Source: Bartonella sp. HY038 | GTDB lineage: Bacteria > Pseudomonadota > Alphaproteobacteria > Rhizobiales > Rhizobiaceae | Direction: 5' to 3' | NCBI RefSeq assembly: GCF_014117425.1 | Contig: NZ_CP059725.1 | Location: 2,294,001 to 2,358,000 of the forward strand | DNA: 64,000 bases | Shown: one piece after another, positions 36,989-46,085 of the stretch | Layout of the letters: each line of letters begins with the position of its first letter | Numbering within the stretch: the stretch's first letter is position 1 | Notes under the pieces: generated by a model | What the model was told of the DNA's origin: nothing | Databases searched by the model: none | The model's input: only the letters and a program-made list of their open reading frames with translations | Position numbers and translations under genes: made by a program

Positions 36989-37225
36989 ATGAAGCCGATT
37001 TTCATGCAACTGCAATGTGTACCTGGCAAAACCTACGAGGTTGCCGATATGCTCTATACAAGAGAAATTGTTTCTGAACTTTATTCTACCAGTGGTGAAT
37101 TTGATCTTCTTCTCAAAATTTATGTAGCAGAAGACAAGGATATTGGTAAATTCCTTAGTGAGAATGTTTTAGATATCCCAGGTATTGTACGTTCATTGAC
37201 CACCATGACTTTTACAGCTTTTTAA
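36989..37225 (+). CDS. Stand-alone Lrp/AsnC ligand-binding (RAM) domain protein
   Basis: 78 residues forming only the effector-binding alpha/beta sandwich of Lrp/AsnC regulators (PGKTYEVADMLYT, EFDLLLKIYVAEDKDIGKFL, PGIVRSLTTMTF), with no DNA-binding helix-turn-helix. Such stand-alone RAM proteins form oligomers and may sense amino acids or modulate full-length Lrp proteins. It is located 219 bases upstream of maeB on the same strand; a link is possible but unproven. The ATG follows GAGGAT. Confidence 0.88.
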   Translation: MKPIFMQLQCVPGKTYEVADMLYTREIVSELYSTSGEFDLLLKIYVAEDKDIGKFLSENVLDIPGIVRSLTTMTFTAF

Positions 37226-37444
37226 AATTCATTTTCATTGGTAAGTTAATCAATGAATATTATCGCATATGAGACTTTGCATCGCTTCAAACATAAAGTG
37301 TGCGAAGTTTATTGCACATCATCACAAACAGTTTTAAACATTTCTTGTCTTTTTATCTAAAAGCTTTAAAAGGGCTGATTGAAAAAAATTAAAGCTATTA
37401 CGGCATTGTGCCAGATAATATGCTAATTGTGTGTGAAATTTTAA

Positions 37445-39754
37445 ATGAAAGATATATCCATGGCACCCAATAGTGGCCTTACCAAAGAACAAAAATCATC
37501 AAAAGCCGTAAGCGATCAAGAAGCCCTCAATTATCACTTTGAAGGCCGCCCTGGTAAGTTAGAAATTATTCCAACCAAGCCAATGGCAACTCAACGTGAT
37601 TTGTCATTAGCCTATTCTCCAGGCGTTGCGGTTCCAGTTGAGGTTATTGCCAAAAATCCTGCTGCCGCCTATGACTATACGGCAAAGGGCAATCTTGTTG
37701 CAGTTATTTCTAATGGTACCGCTATTTTGGGGCTTGGTAATCTTGGTGCATTAGCTTCAAAGCCAGTTATGGAAGGTAAGGCGGTATTATTTAAGCGTTT
37801 TGCTGATGTCGACTCTATTGATTTGGAAGTTGATACAACTGATATTGAGGCATTTATTAATTCTGTACGCTATTTGGGCCCAAGCTTTGGCGGCATTAAT
37901 CTTGAAGATATTAAAGCGCCAGATTGCTTTATTATTGAAAGCCGTTTGCGTGAAATGATGGACATTCCTGTTTTTCATGACGACCAACATGGCACGGCGA
38001 TTATTGCCGTTGCCGGTCTTATAAACGCGCTTTATTTAACCAAACGTGATATGAAAACCACCAAGCTTGTTTGTAATGGCGCCGGTTCTGCTGGCATTGC
38101 CTGTATTGAACTTGCTAAGGCTGTTGGCTTTGCTTCTGAAAACATTACTCTTTGTGATACCAAAGGCGTTGTCTATGAGGGCCGCCAAGAAAATATGAAC
38201 CAGTGGAAATCGGCTCATGCTGTGAAAACTGATGCTCGTAGCCTTGCTGATGCGGTAAAAGATGCCGATGTGTTCTTTGGTGTTTCCGCCAAGGGCGCCC
38301 TTACTGCCGATATGGTCAAATCAATGGCAGCCAATCCAATTATTTTTGCTATGGCCAATCCTGATCCAGAAATTACTCCAGAAGAAGTGGCGGCAATTCG
38401 CTCCGATGCTATTGTTGCAACGGGTCGATCTGACTATCCAAATCAGGTTAACAATGTTCTTTGTTTCCCTTATATGTTCCGTGGTGCTCTTGACGTGCGT
38501 GCGTCAACTATTAACGATAAAATGAAAGAAGCAGCAGCTTACGCTTTAGCAAATCTTGCTCGTGAAGAAGTGCCAGATGATGTTGCCGCTGCCTATCAGG
38601 GCAATCGTCCACGTTTTGGCCCCAACTATATTATTCCTGTGCCTTTTGATCCACGTCTTCTTGCCGCAATTCCTGTGGCTGTTGCAAAAGCGGCGATGGA
38701 AAGCGGCGTTGCGCGTAAACCAATTGAAGATTTGGACGCTTATGCAAATGAATTAGCAGCTCGCCGTGATCCAATTGCATCCACCATGGGTGATATTTAT
38801 AAGCGTGTGCGCAATGAACCTCAGCGCATGGTCTTTGCCGAGGGTGAAGAAGAACAAGTCATGCGGGCGGCGCTTTCCTACGTTAATCAAAAGCTAGGTA
38901 GTGCAGTATTGGTTGGGCGTGAAGAAAAAATTCATGAAACAGCAAAGCAGGCTGGTATTGATCTTGATCGTGAAGGCGTTACCATTGCCAATGCATCATC
39001 TAATGCCCGACGCGACGACTATGCCGATTTTATCTATCAGCGTTTACAGCGTCAAGGTTGGTTAAGACGCGATTGCCATCGCTTTATCAATAATGACCGT
39101 AATTTCTTTGCTGCAACCATGGTCGCCATGGGCGATGCCGATGCCATGGTAACTGGCGTAACCCGCAATTATGAAACTGCTTTTTCTGATGTGCGCCGGG
39201 TTATTTCGGTTAAAGAAAATGCAAGATTAATGGGCGTTTCCATTGCGCTTTGCCGTGGTCGCACCGTATTTATTAGCGATACAGCCGTACATGAACATCC
39301 AGACGCGACCGCCCTTGCCGATATTGCAGAACAGTCAGCGCATTTGGCTAGCCGCATGGGCTATACTCCACGCGTTGCATTCCTTGCTTTTTCAACCTTT
39401 GGTCACATGAAAGGCGAAGGCGCCCAGCGCATTCAAGAAGCAGTGGCGATTTTAAAAGAACGCAAGGTTGACTTTGAATTTGATGGCGAGATGAGTGCCG
39501 ATGTCGCATTAAATCCCAAGCTTATGGAACAATATCCATTTATGGGTTTTAAGGCACCAGCTAACGTCCTTATTATGCCTGGCTATCACTCGGCATCAAT
39601 TGCTAGCAAAATGCTGCAAGAATTAGGAGGAGCCACCATTATTGGCCCTATTCTAGTAGGTCTTGAAAAATCAGTGCAAATTGTGCCTTTAGGTGCAAAA
39701 GACAGCGAAATTTTAAATATGGCCGCACTTGCAGCCTATGGTGCAGTTCGTTAA
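37445..39754 (+). CDS. maeB: NADP-dependent malic enzyme with phosphotransacetylase-like domain
   Basis: Oxidative decarboxylation of malate to pyruvate with NADP, supplying pyruvate and NADPH. The malic domain covers about residues 25-420: AYSPGVAVPVEVIA, the substrate/metal site (GGINLEDIKAPDCF, FHDDQHGTAII) and the NADP fold (VCNGAGSAGIACIELAKAVG). A C-terminal phosphate-acetyl/butyryltransferase-like domain (about 440-765; VFAEGEEEQVMRAAL, GHMKGEGAQRIQEA, IIGPILVGLEKSVQIV) is typical of the large 750-770-residue MaeB enzymes and is regulatory, not catalytic. The total of 769 residues is normal. The start at 37445 lacks a strong ribosome site; Met6 is an alternative. Confidence 0.96.
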   Translation: MKDISMAPNSGLTKEQKSSKAVSDQEALNYHFEGRPGKLEIIPTKPMATQRDLSLAYSPGVAVPVEVIAKNPAAAYDYTAKGNLVAVISNGTAILGLGNLGALASKPVMEGKAVLFKRFADVDSIDLEVDTTDIEAFINSVRYLGPSFGGINLEDIKAPDCFIIESRLREMMDIPVFHDDQHGTAIIAVAGLINALYLTKRDMKTTKLVCNGAGSAGIACIELAKAVGFASENITLCDTKGVVYEGRQENMNQWKSAHAVKTDARSLADAVKDADVFFGVSAKGALTADMVKSMAANPIIFAMANPDPEITPEEVAAIRSDAIVATGRSDYPNQVNNVLCFPYMFRGALDVRASTINDKMKEAAAYALANLAREEVPDDVAAAYQGNRPRFGPNYIIPVPFDPRLLAAIPVAVAKAAMESGVARKPIEDLDAYANELAARRDPIASTMGDIYKRVRNEPQRMVFAEGEEEQVMRAALSYVNQKLGSAVLVGREEKIHETAKQAGIDLDREGVTIANASSNARRDDYADFIYQRLQRQGWLRRDCHRFINNDRNFFAATMVAMGDADAMVTGVTRNYETAFSDVRRVISVKENARLMGVSIALCRGRTVFISDTAVHEHPDATALADIAEQSAHLASRMGYTPRVAFLAFSTFGHMKGEGAQRIQEAVAILKERKVDFEFDGEMSADVALNPKLMEQYPFMGFKAPANVLIMPGYHSASIASKMLQELGGATIIGPILVGLEKSVQIVPLGAKDSEILNMAALAAYGAVR

Positions 39755-39803
39755 AAATGGATATGCTGATAAATTAGCACTCAAAATTAAAACTATAAAA
39801 AAA

Positions 39804-39823
39804 GCCTCGTTGAAAAACGGGGC
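39804..39823 (+). terminator. Terminator of maeB
   Basis: Eight-base stem GCCTCGTT / AACGGGGC (one wobble) closed by a GAAA tetraloop, A-run before and T6 run shortly after (39825-39830). Confidence 0.88.
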
Positions 39824-39954
39824 ATTTTTTATGCGCCGCAAAGACCAAATATTTCACCATAGTGGATTGCAATTCAATGTTTGACACAACGCTTTTTATC
39901 AAGCAATAATTGCCCCAATCATCTTCAACACAACAATAAATTAAGGGGCAAAAA

Positions 39955-41202
39955 ATGCTTGTTGGCGATAATCATCGGGTAAATGGTGAAAGACTTTGGG
40001 ACAGTTTAATGGAAATGGCCTTAATTGGCCCCGGTATAAAGGGCGGTAATAATCGCCAAACTCTTACCGATGAAGACCGCGCGGGGCGGTTATTATTTAC
40101 CAAATGGTGTAAGGATGCTGGCCTTACCATGAAAATTGATACTATGGGCAATATGTTTGCCCGCCTTGATGGCACTGAAAATCATCTCCCACCGGTTGTC
40201 ATGGGTAGCCATCTTGATACACAACCAACCGGCGGCAAATATGATGGTGTTTTAGGGGTATTAGCAGGTTTGGAAGTTATCCGTACAATTCGTGATCTTG
40301 GTATAAAAACGCGCCACCCTATCGAAATTGCCAATTGGACCAATGAGGAAGGTGCACGTTTTGCACCTGCTATGGTTGCTTCAGGTGTTTTTGCCGGTGT
40401 AATTGAGGAAAGTTGGGCAAAACAACAAACCGATAGCGAAGGAAAAAAATTCGGCCTTGAGTTAGAGCGCATTGGTTTTGTTGGTGATGAGCCCTGCGGA
40501 AAACATCCAATTAAAGCCTATTATGAACTTCACATCGAGCAAGGTCCGATTTTAGAAGATGAAGCAATTGATATTGGCGTTGTTACTCACGGCCAAGGCT
40601 TAAAATGGATTGAAATTACCCTTTTAGGCAAAGAAGCTCATACAGGATCAACACCAATGGTCAAGCGCATTGATGCAGGCCTTGGCATGGCGCGCATTTT
40701 AGACCGTGTCAATGATATTGCTTGGCGCTACCCTCCCCATGCAGTGGGAGCAGTGGGCATGGCCAATATCTATCCTAATTCACGCAATATTATTCCTGGT
40801 AAAGCCGTTTTTACCATAGATTTTCGCCATCCTGATAAAACAATAATTCAAGCTATGGTTGATGCTCTCATTCTTGAGGGTAAAAAAATTGCCACGGATT
40901 TGGGATTGGAGTTTAGTTGGCAAGAAGTAGGCGGTTTTGACCCCGTAACCTTTGATAAAACCTGCGTTGACAAAGTGCGCTCCGCTGCAAAACAACTAGG
41001 CTATTCCTATTGTGATATCGTATCTGGCGCAGGCCATGATGCATGCTGGATTAGCCATGTTGCTCCAAGCGCAATGATTATGTGTCCTTGTGTTGATGGA
41101 TTAAGCCATAATGAAGATGAAACGATTACGCCGCAATGGGCAAAATCCGGTAGCGATGTATTGCTAAACGCCGTATTGGCAACGGCAGAAATTATTGATT
41201 AA
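39955..41202 (+). CDS. N-carbamoyl-amino-acid hydrolase / beta-ureidopropionase (M20 family)
   Basis: Zinc-dependent amidohydrolase of the M20/AmaB/HyuC group: removes the carbamoyl group from N-carbamoyl-beta-alanine or N-carbamoyl-L-amino acids. Metal ligands are in MGSHLDTQPTGG, KYDGVLGVLAG and NWTNEEGARFAPAM; the dimerisation domain follows (KEAHTGSTPM), and the closing ligand is in MCPCVDGLSHNEDE. The 415-residue length is typical. It is followed after 172 bases by the dihydropyrimidinase gene, so it is probably the last enzyme (PydC-like) of reductive pyrimidine breakdown. The first enzyme, dihydropyrimidine dehydrogenase, is not in the window. AAGGGG precedes the ATG. Confidence 0.92.
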   Translation: MLVGDNHRVNGERLWDSLMEMALIGPGIKGGNNRQTLTDEDRAGRLLFTKWCKDAGLTMKIDTMGNMFARLDGTENHLPPVVMGSHLDTQPTGGKYDGVLGVLAGLEVIRTIRDLGIKTRHPIEIANWTNEEGARFAPAMVASGVFAGVIEESWAKQQTDSEGKKFGLELERIGFVGDEPCGKHPIKAYYELHIEQGPILEDEAIDIGVVTHGQGLKWIEITLLGKEAHTGSTPMVKRIDAGLGMARILDRVNDIAWRYPPHAVGAVGMANIYPNSRNIIPGKAVFTIDFRHPDKTIIQAMVDALILEGKKIATDLGLEFSWQEVGGFDPVTFDKTCVDKVRSAAKQLGYSYCDIVSGAGHDACWISHVAPSAMIMCPCVDGLSHNEDETITPQWAKSGSDVLLNAVLATAEIID

Positions 41203-41271
41203 TATAAAAAAAGCATTTCTAGCAAGATTTATTGCAAGTTTTGTATTGAGAAAATGCGATAGTATAAAGGG

Positions 41272-41308
41272 TTTTGAGCACGTTAAGTATAAATAAACGT
41301 GCTCAAAA
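41272..41308. repeat. 13-bp inverted repeat upstream of the dihydropyrimidinase gene
   Basis: Perfect arms TTTTGAGCACGTT / AACGTGCTCAAAA with an 11-base loop, 70 bases after the hydrolase stop and 66 bases before the next ATG. No T-run follows on the plus strand. It may be an operator for the second gene or an RNA stem that sets relative expression. Confidence 0.6.
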
Positions 41309-41374
41309 GCGTAACCATTTTAAAATTAAGGGCTTTTGGGTAATGATTTAAAACCTGCAAAATGGGAGGGGAAT

Positions 41375-42832
41375 ATGCCAACAAAACTTATAAAAAACGG
41401 TATTATCGTTACAGCAGATCGTAGCTATAAGGCTGATATTTTAATCAAAGACCAAAAAATCGCGGCAATCGGTGATAATTTACAAGGCGATCGTATTATA
41501 GATGCCAAAGGTTGTTATATCATTCCCGGCGGCATTGATCCCCATACACATTTAGAATTTCCCTTCATGGGAACTCATTCTGCCGATGACTTTGACACTG
41601 GTACTAAGGCGGCAATAGCAGGTGGCACCACTATGGTGGTTGACTTTGCCCTACCCGATGAAAATGGTAGTCTACTTGGCGGCTTACAATCTTGGTTTCA
41701 AAAGGCGGGCAAAGCACGTTGTGATTATTCATTTCATATGGCAATTACCGGTTGGAATGAGCAAATATTTAATGAAATGCATGAAGTGGTTAAGCGCGGC
41801 GTTAACACATTCAAGCATTTCATGGCCTATAAGGGCTCAATCATGGTCAATGATGATGAGATGTTTGCTTCATTTTCACGCTGCGCAGAATTGGGAGCCT
41901 TGACCTTAGTTCATGCTGAAAATGGCGACATCATAGCGCAACTACAACAAAAGTTGACCAAAGAAGGTAAAGTTGGCCCTGAAGCCCATGCATGGTCAAG
42001 ACCCCCTGAAGTTGAGGGAGAAGCAACTAATCGGGCGATTATGATAGCTGACCAAGTTGGCGTTCCACTTTACGTGGTACATGTATCATGCGAAGAAAGT
42101 CATGAAGCAATCCGGCGGGCAAGGCAAAAGGGCATGCGAGTTTACGGCGAACCGTTAATCCAACACCTTACCTTAGATGAAAGTGAATATATGGATAAGG
42201 ACTGGGATCATGCAGCAAGGCGCGTGATGTCTCCACCCTTTCGCAACAAGGAACATCAAAACAGTCTTTGGGCGGGTTTAACTGCAGGTTCGCTACAAGT
42301 GGTTGCAACAGATCATTGCGCATTTACAACGGCGCAAAAACGCCGTGGGTTAAATGACTTTACTGCCATTCCCAATGGTACTGGCGGATTGGAGGAGCGG
42401 CTTGCCTTGCTTTGGACCCATGGGGTGCGCACTGGGCGCTTAACGATGAATGAATTTGTTGCAGTTACCTCTACCAATATTGCAAAAATTTTAAATATTT
42501 ATCCGCAAAAGGGTGCAATTATCGAAGGTGCTGATGCTGATCTTGTCATATGGGACCCAGAAGCCAAAAAGACCTATTCAGCTAAGCAACAAAACTCAGC
42601 CATTGATTATAGCGTATTTGAAGGAATGGAAGTTGTAGGTTTGCCAAAAACTGTGCTAACGCGCGGCAAAATTGCTTATGACAAAGGCGAAGTTATAGCG
42701 CAAGCTGGGGATGGCAAGTTTATTGAACGCCAACCATGGAATGTGGCGAATAAAGCACTTTCCAAGTGGAAAGAATTGGCAACGCCTCAGCCCATAAAAC
42801 GCAACGCGCTACCAATAACGACTGGGATATAA
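41375..42832 (+). CDS. Dihydropyrimidinase (D-hydantoinase)
   Basis: Binuclear zinc amidohydrolase opening dihydrouracil/dihydrothymine (and hydantoins) to N-carbamoyl-beta-amino acids, the substrate of the enzyme encoded just upstream. Visible are the first metal pair in DPHTHLEFPFMG, the carboxylated Lys in FKHFMAYKGSIMV, later His ligands (LVHAENGD, YVVHVSCEES) and the Asp ligand in VATDHCAF. I start at 41375 (MPTKLIKNG, 485 residues, normal length), which has GGGAGGGG; a TTG at 41336 lies in frame upstream but is not needed. The DUF4139 array follows on the opposite strand. Confidence 0.95.
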   Translation: MPTKLIKNGIIVTADRSYKADILIKDQKIAAIGDNLQGDRIIDAKGCYIIPGGIDPHTHLEFPFMGTHSADDFDTGTKAAIAGGTTMVVDFALPDENGSLLGGLQSWFQKAGKARCDYSFHMAITGWNEQIFNEMHEVVKRGVNTFKHFMAYKGSIMVNDDEMFASFSRCAELGALTLVHAENGDIIAQLQQKLTKEGKVGPEAHAWSRPPEVEGEATNRAIMIADQVGVPLYVVHVSCEESHEAIRRARQKGMRVYGEPLIQHLTLDESEYMDKDWDHAARRVMSPPFRNKEHQNSLWAGLTAGSLQVVATDHCAFTTAQKRRGLNDFTAIPNGTGGLEERLALLWTHGVRTGRLTMNEFVAVTSTNIAKILNIYPQKGAIIEGADADLVIWDPEAKKTYSAKQQNSAIDYSVFEGMEVVGLPKTVLTRGKIAYDKGEVIAQAGDGKFIERQPWNVANKALSKWKELATPQPIKRNALPITTGI

Positions 42833-42916
42833 ATACAGCCTTAACTGCAGGATGCAAGAGTATTTTGTTCAAATAAAACCAATAAATACTCCTGCATTGT
42901 AGATTGGAGAAAATCA

Positions 42917-44344
42917 TTAATCTTTAGTGCGCACCTTATAGGTAAATAAAGTTTGTCCTTTAGCCTCTACATTGACTTTCCAACGTGCATAATTTGCATT
43001 TAGTTTTTCATGGACAATATCTTCTTCCAAAATTTGCCACTCTTTTGGAAAGAAAATACGAACATCCACTACTATGGCTTCATCCTTGGCATTTTTAACT
43101 GTTATTAAGCTAGTCTTTTCATAGGATGGGTTATCACCCAAACCTACCTTTTTGGCATCTGTGACCTTACCATATACATTAACGTCAAAAGGGTTACCTG
43201 GTGTAAAGGATACCCACTCATTTTCTGCTGTATGCTTAATAGAATCTTCGCCAATAAGCTGTGGATCTCCCTGCTTGTCCGGCTTATAAGCGCGTAAAAT
43301 ACCTTTAGGCAAAGGCACACCTAAATTAGACTGCTTATCATTGAAAAATGAAAAATAGACATTAACATTAAAAGGCTCACCTTCATTATTGGAATTCGTC
43401 TTACTCGTTAAATACGAGCCAAATAGGTGTGGCTCGGCTATATAGAATTTTTGAACTGGAATATCATAAGCGGCCATTAAGGCAATCTGCTTTACCTGTT
43501 TATTTTTAAGTGTCGTTGAATAAGGTAACGTGTAAAGATGATAGTCAAATAAATTTTCGTGTCCGGAGAATGCCTTACCCGTTCCCGCGCCGTCGTGAAG
43601 TACACCAGATTGTGTTACCATCCAGTCTAATTTTACAATATTGATTTTCCCGGCAACAAGTTTAACCGTCGCGTCATGATAATCTGTGCCGCTATTATTG
43701 GTAAGCGTAACCCAACCTTTAAGGGAAATGCAATTTTCTTGTTGATTAAGCTCAGCAACATAATCGGCAATCCAACTAAAGCCGCTTGAAAGATAAGAAA
43801 TTTCCACTTGCCGCGTACCAGCTTTGCTACACATAATATCGGTTGCTAAGGTTGGGCGATCGCGTAAATTTTGTGGCAATGCGTCAAATTTTATTCGCGC
43901 ATATTTGGGTAAACCAATTTCAATACGGTCACAATATTGTAAAACAAGACCAGAATTATTGGAAAGAATAGTTGCCTTTTCTTCATACTCATCGCCAGCA
44001 CTATTGCGCATGACGATTGTCACTTCTTTGCCAACATATTTTTCGGTTAGGGCATCCGGTGTTAAGAGATCAAAATTAAAATTTTGCTCAATCACGTTCA
44101 ACTCAGTACCGTCTGTAGCAGTCATAATTGCGGTTTCTGGTCGTATTTTTCCAGAAACATCACGCAAGGCAATGCGGTTCATACCACTATTCAAATTTAG
44201 GTCGCGCACTTCACGCACAAGAGCTAAATGTTCATTATAAATTGTAACCGCAATTTCTTTACGCGCATTGCTAAAACTCACCTGTTCATCAATAGGGCGC
44301 ATTTCTATTTGGTGGTTTACGTTTTTATTTTCATCTCTTTCCAT
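42917..44344 (-). CDS. DUF4139 protein, copy 6 of tandem array (no signal peptide)
   Basis: Last-transcribed of six tandem DUF4139 paralogues, 475 residues. It shares the array's N-terminal block (ARKEIAVTIYNEHLALVREVRDL, ALRDVSGKIRPETAIM, EQNFNFDLLTPDALTEKYVGKEV, LPQNLRDRPTL) and the C-terminal DUF4139 block. Alone among the six it has no signal peptide: it opens MERDENKNVNHQIEMRPIDEQ, a charged leader. The ATG has GAGGG upstream, so this start looks real and the protein may be cytoplasmic. The central patch (VKLDWMVTQSGVLHDGAG) is unlike every other copy. Function unknown; DUF4139 occurs in MuiA-like mucoidy-inhibitor proteins, but the DUF4140 half of those is absent. Confidence 0.9.
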   Translation of the reverse strand: MERDENKNVNHQIEMRPIDEQVSFSNARKEIAVTIYNEHLALVREVRDLNLNSGMNRIALRDVSGKIRPETAIMTATDGTELNVIEQNFNFDLLTPDALTEKYVGKEVTIVMRNSAGDEYEEKATILSNNSGLVLQYCDRIEIGLPKYARIKFDALPQNLRDRPTLATDIMCSKAGTRQVEISYLSSGFSWIADYVAELNQQENCISLKGWVTLTNNSGTDYHDATVKLVAGKINIVKLDWMVTQSGVLHDGAGTGKAFSGHENLFDYHLYTLPYSTTLKNKQVKQIALMAAYDIPVQKFYIAEPHLFGSYLTSKTNSNNEGEPFNVNVYFSFFNDKQSNLGVPLPKGILRAYKPDKQGDPQLIGEDSIKHTAENEWVSFTPGNPFDVNVYGKVTDAKKVGLGDNPSYEKTSLITVKNAKDEAIVVDVRIFFPKEWQILEEDIVHEKLNANYARWKVNVEAKGQTLFTYKVRTKD

Positions 44345-44410
44345 AAATTACCCTCACGCTAAAAACCTTATACCAACCGTATCAAAATACCTCACCATGG
44401 TTATGTGCAA

Positions 44411-45916
44411 CTAAAATTTGGTGCTTACTCCAAAAACAAAATTTTGCACCCTCTTTTTGATATGTAATCGTAGCTTATAATTGAAAACTTTTTGCTCGTT
44501 TGGTTCTAGCTTTACTTTCCAAAGCACGTTATTTGCGTCAACATTGATGTGGGACAAATCTTCATCCAAAATCACCCACTCATCTTCAAAATGAAACCGT
44601 ACCCAAACTTCGACAGCCTGATTTTTTGTATTTTCTATTGTAATTTTATGATTTGCTTCCGAAATGGTGCCATTTTCAATTTCGGTTTTAGATAACCCTG
44701 TTATATCGTCATAAGCCTTTATATCATCGGTAGTAACCGATTTTAAAGCTACGCGTTCGCCCTCCATCGTGTGATTTATAAATTTTTCATTTAAAAGCAG
44801 CATGTCACCTTTATTATCTGCTTTATAGCTACGCAAAGTTCCCTTTGGCATTGGTATTCCCAAATTGGAGTGCTTATCATTTAAAAAATAATAATTGGCG
44901 CTAGCACTAAGTTTTTCACGACGATCCCAATCTTTAGATTGCGTATCATATCGCCGTTGGGTTAAGTCTGAGTACGACAGCTCATAATATTTATAAACTG
45001 GTATGTTCTCAATGTTCATCAACGCGACTTGCTTTACCTGTTTATCCTTAAGGGCCGTTGGTTGTGGTAGCGTATAAAGATGATAATCAAGTATGGGGGC
45101 TTCTAATTTTACAGAAACACCAAAATTAAAATTTTGTACCCGATCTTCCTTTTCTGCTAAGTTTTTTCGTTCTTCAGGAACCAAGTTAAGCTCACCTGCG
45201 ACAAGCTGAATTTTGGCGTTTTCAAAACTCGTACCACTATTATTTTTTAATGTTACCCAGCCCTTTAAAGACATTTTGTTATTGTCTTTGTTTAATTGTG
45301 CAACATAATCTGCCTTCCAATGTAAACCACTGGAAAGATAGGCTATATCGACGTGGCGTGTGCCCGCAGTATCGCTTATTATGTCGGTCACGAGCGTTGG
45401 CCGATCACGTAAATTTTGCGGCAGGCTATCAAATTTAATCCGTGCATCTTTTGGCAAACCTATTTCAATGCGGTCAGCATATTTGAAAATAAGACCATTA
45501 TTGGCTGAAAGAAGAAATGCCTTTTCTTCAGTAATGCTGCCATCTTGGTTACGGCGAATAATAGTTAATTCCTTGCCAACATTTTTTTCATTCAAAGAAT
45601 TAGGGGTTAAAAGATCAAAATTAAAATTTTGTTCAAGAACATGAATTATTGCATTGTCTTTAAACTTCATAATTGCTGTTTCTGGTCTGATTTTGCCTGA
45701 AACATCACGCAGTGCTATGTGATTTAACCCCTTTTTAAAATCAAGTTCGCGTACCTCACGCACCAAGGCCAGATCATCATTATAGATTGTCAGCGCAATT
45801 TCTTTGCGGGCATCGCCAAAACTTGTTACTTCCATCACGTCTTCTGCTAAGACCTGTAGTGTACTGCCAAGTAAAAGACTTGCGCAGCACGCAACTAATT
45901 GAGTGGTCTTTTTCAT
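44411..45916 (-). CDS. DUF4139 secreted protein, copy 5 of tandem array
   Basis: 501 residues, the longest copy. Signal peptide about 1-25 (ending TLQVLAED), then the shared N-terminal block (ARKEIALTIYNDDLALVREV, DVSGKIRPETAIM, FDLLTPNSLNEKNVGKEL). The first central patch reads ERKNLAEKEDRVQNFNFGVS and the second YYELSYSDLTQRRYDTQSKD. The C-terminus is odd: after the normal ending (KVFNYKLRLH) it runs on with IKKRVQNFVFGVSTKF, a near copy of the patch-1 motif RVQNFNFGVSVKLEAP of the same protein, also visible at the DNA level. The usual ending of the other copies (YKVRTSN-stop) is thus replaced. Confidence 0.92.
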   Translation of the reverse strand: MKKTTQLVACCASLLLGSTLQVLAEDVMEVTSFGDARKEIALTIYNDDLALVREVRELDFKKGLNHIALRDVSGKIRPETAIMKFKDNAIIHVLEQNFNFDLLTPNSLNEKNVGKELTIIRRNQDGSITEEKAFLLSANNGLIFKYADRIEIGLPKDARIKFDSLPQNLRDRPTLVTDIISDTAGTRHVDIAYLSSGLHWKADYVAQLNKDNNKMSLKGWVTLKNNSGTSFENAKIQLVAGELNLVPEERKNLAEKEDRVQNFNFGVSVKLEAPILDYHLYTLPQPTALKDKQVKQVALMNIENIPVYKYYELSYSDLTQRRYDTQSKDWDRREKLSASANYYFLNDKHSNLGIPMPKGTLRSYKADNKGDMLLLNEKFINHTMEGERVALKSVTTDDIKAYDDITGLSKTEIENGTISEANHKITIENTKNQAVEVWVRFHFEDEWVILDEDLSHINVDANNVLWKVKLEPNEQKVFNYKLRLHIKKRVQNFVFGVSTKF

Positions 45917-46031
45917 TATTACCCCTTATGGAAAAATTGGCCTATTCAATGTTTTTATGGGCTTAAAGCGCTTGATGCGAAAATCCAAAAATAATTTTTC
46001 TTTTAAAAAACGCAATGCAATTAGCAACTTA

Positions 46032-46070
46032 AAGCATGTATTAGCTTCCCAATAAAGCGGACATGCTTTT
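46032..46070 (-). repeat. Hairpin after DUF4139 copy 4
   Basis: Nine-base arms AAAGCATGT / ACATGCTTT with an inner GCTT/AAGC stem, beginning 15 bases after the copy-4 stop on the transcribed strand. The minus strand has no T-run after it, so it is more likely an mRNA 3'-end or processing stem than a terminator. It lies in the largest gap (169 bp) of the array. Confidence 0.5.
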
Positions 46071-46085
46071 TGGTTAAACGCTATT

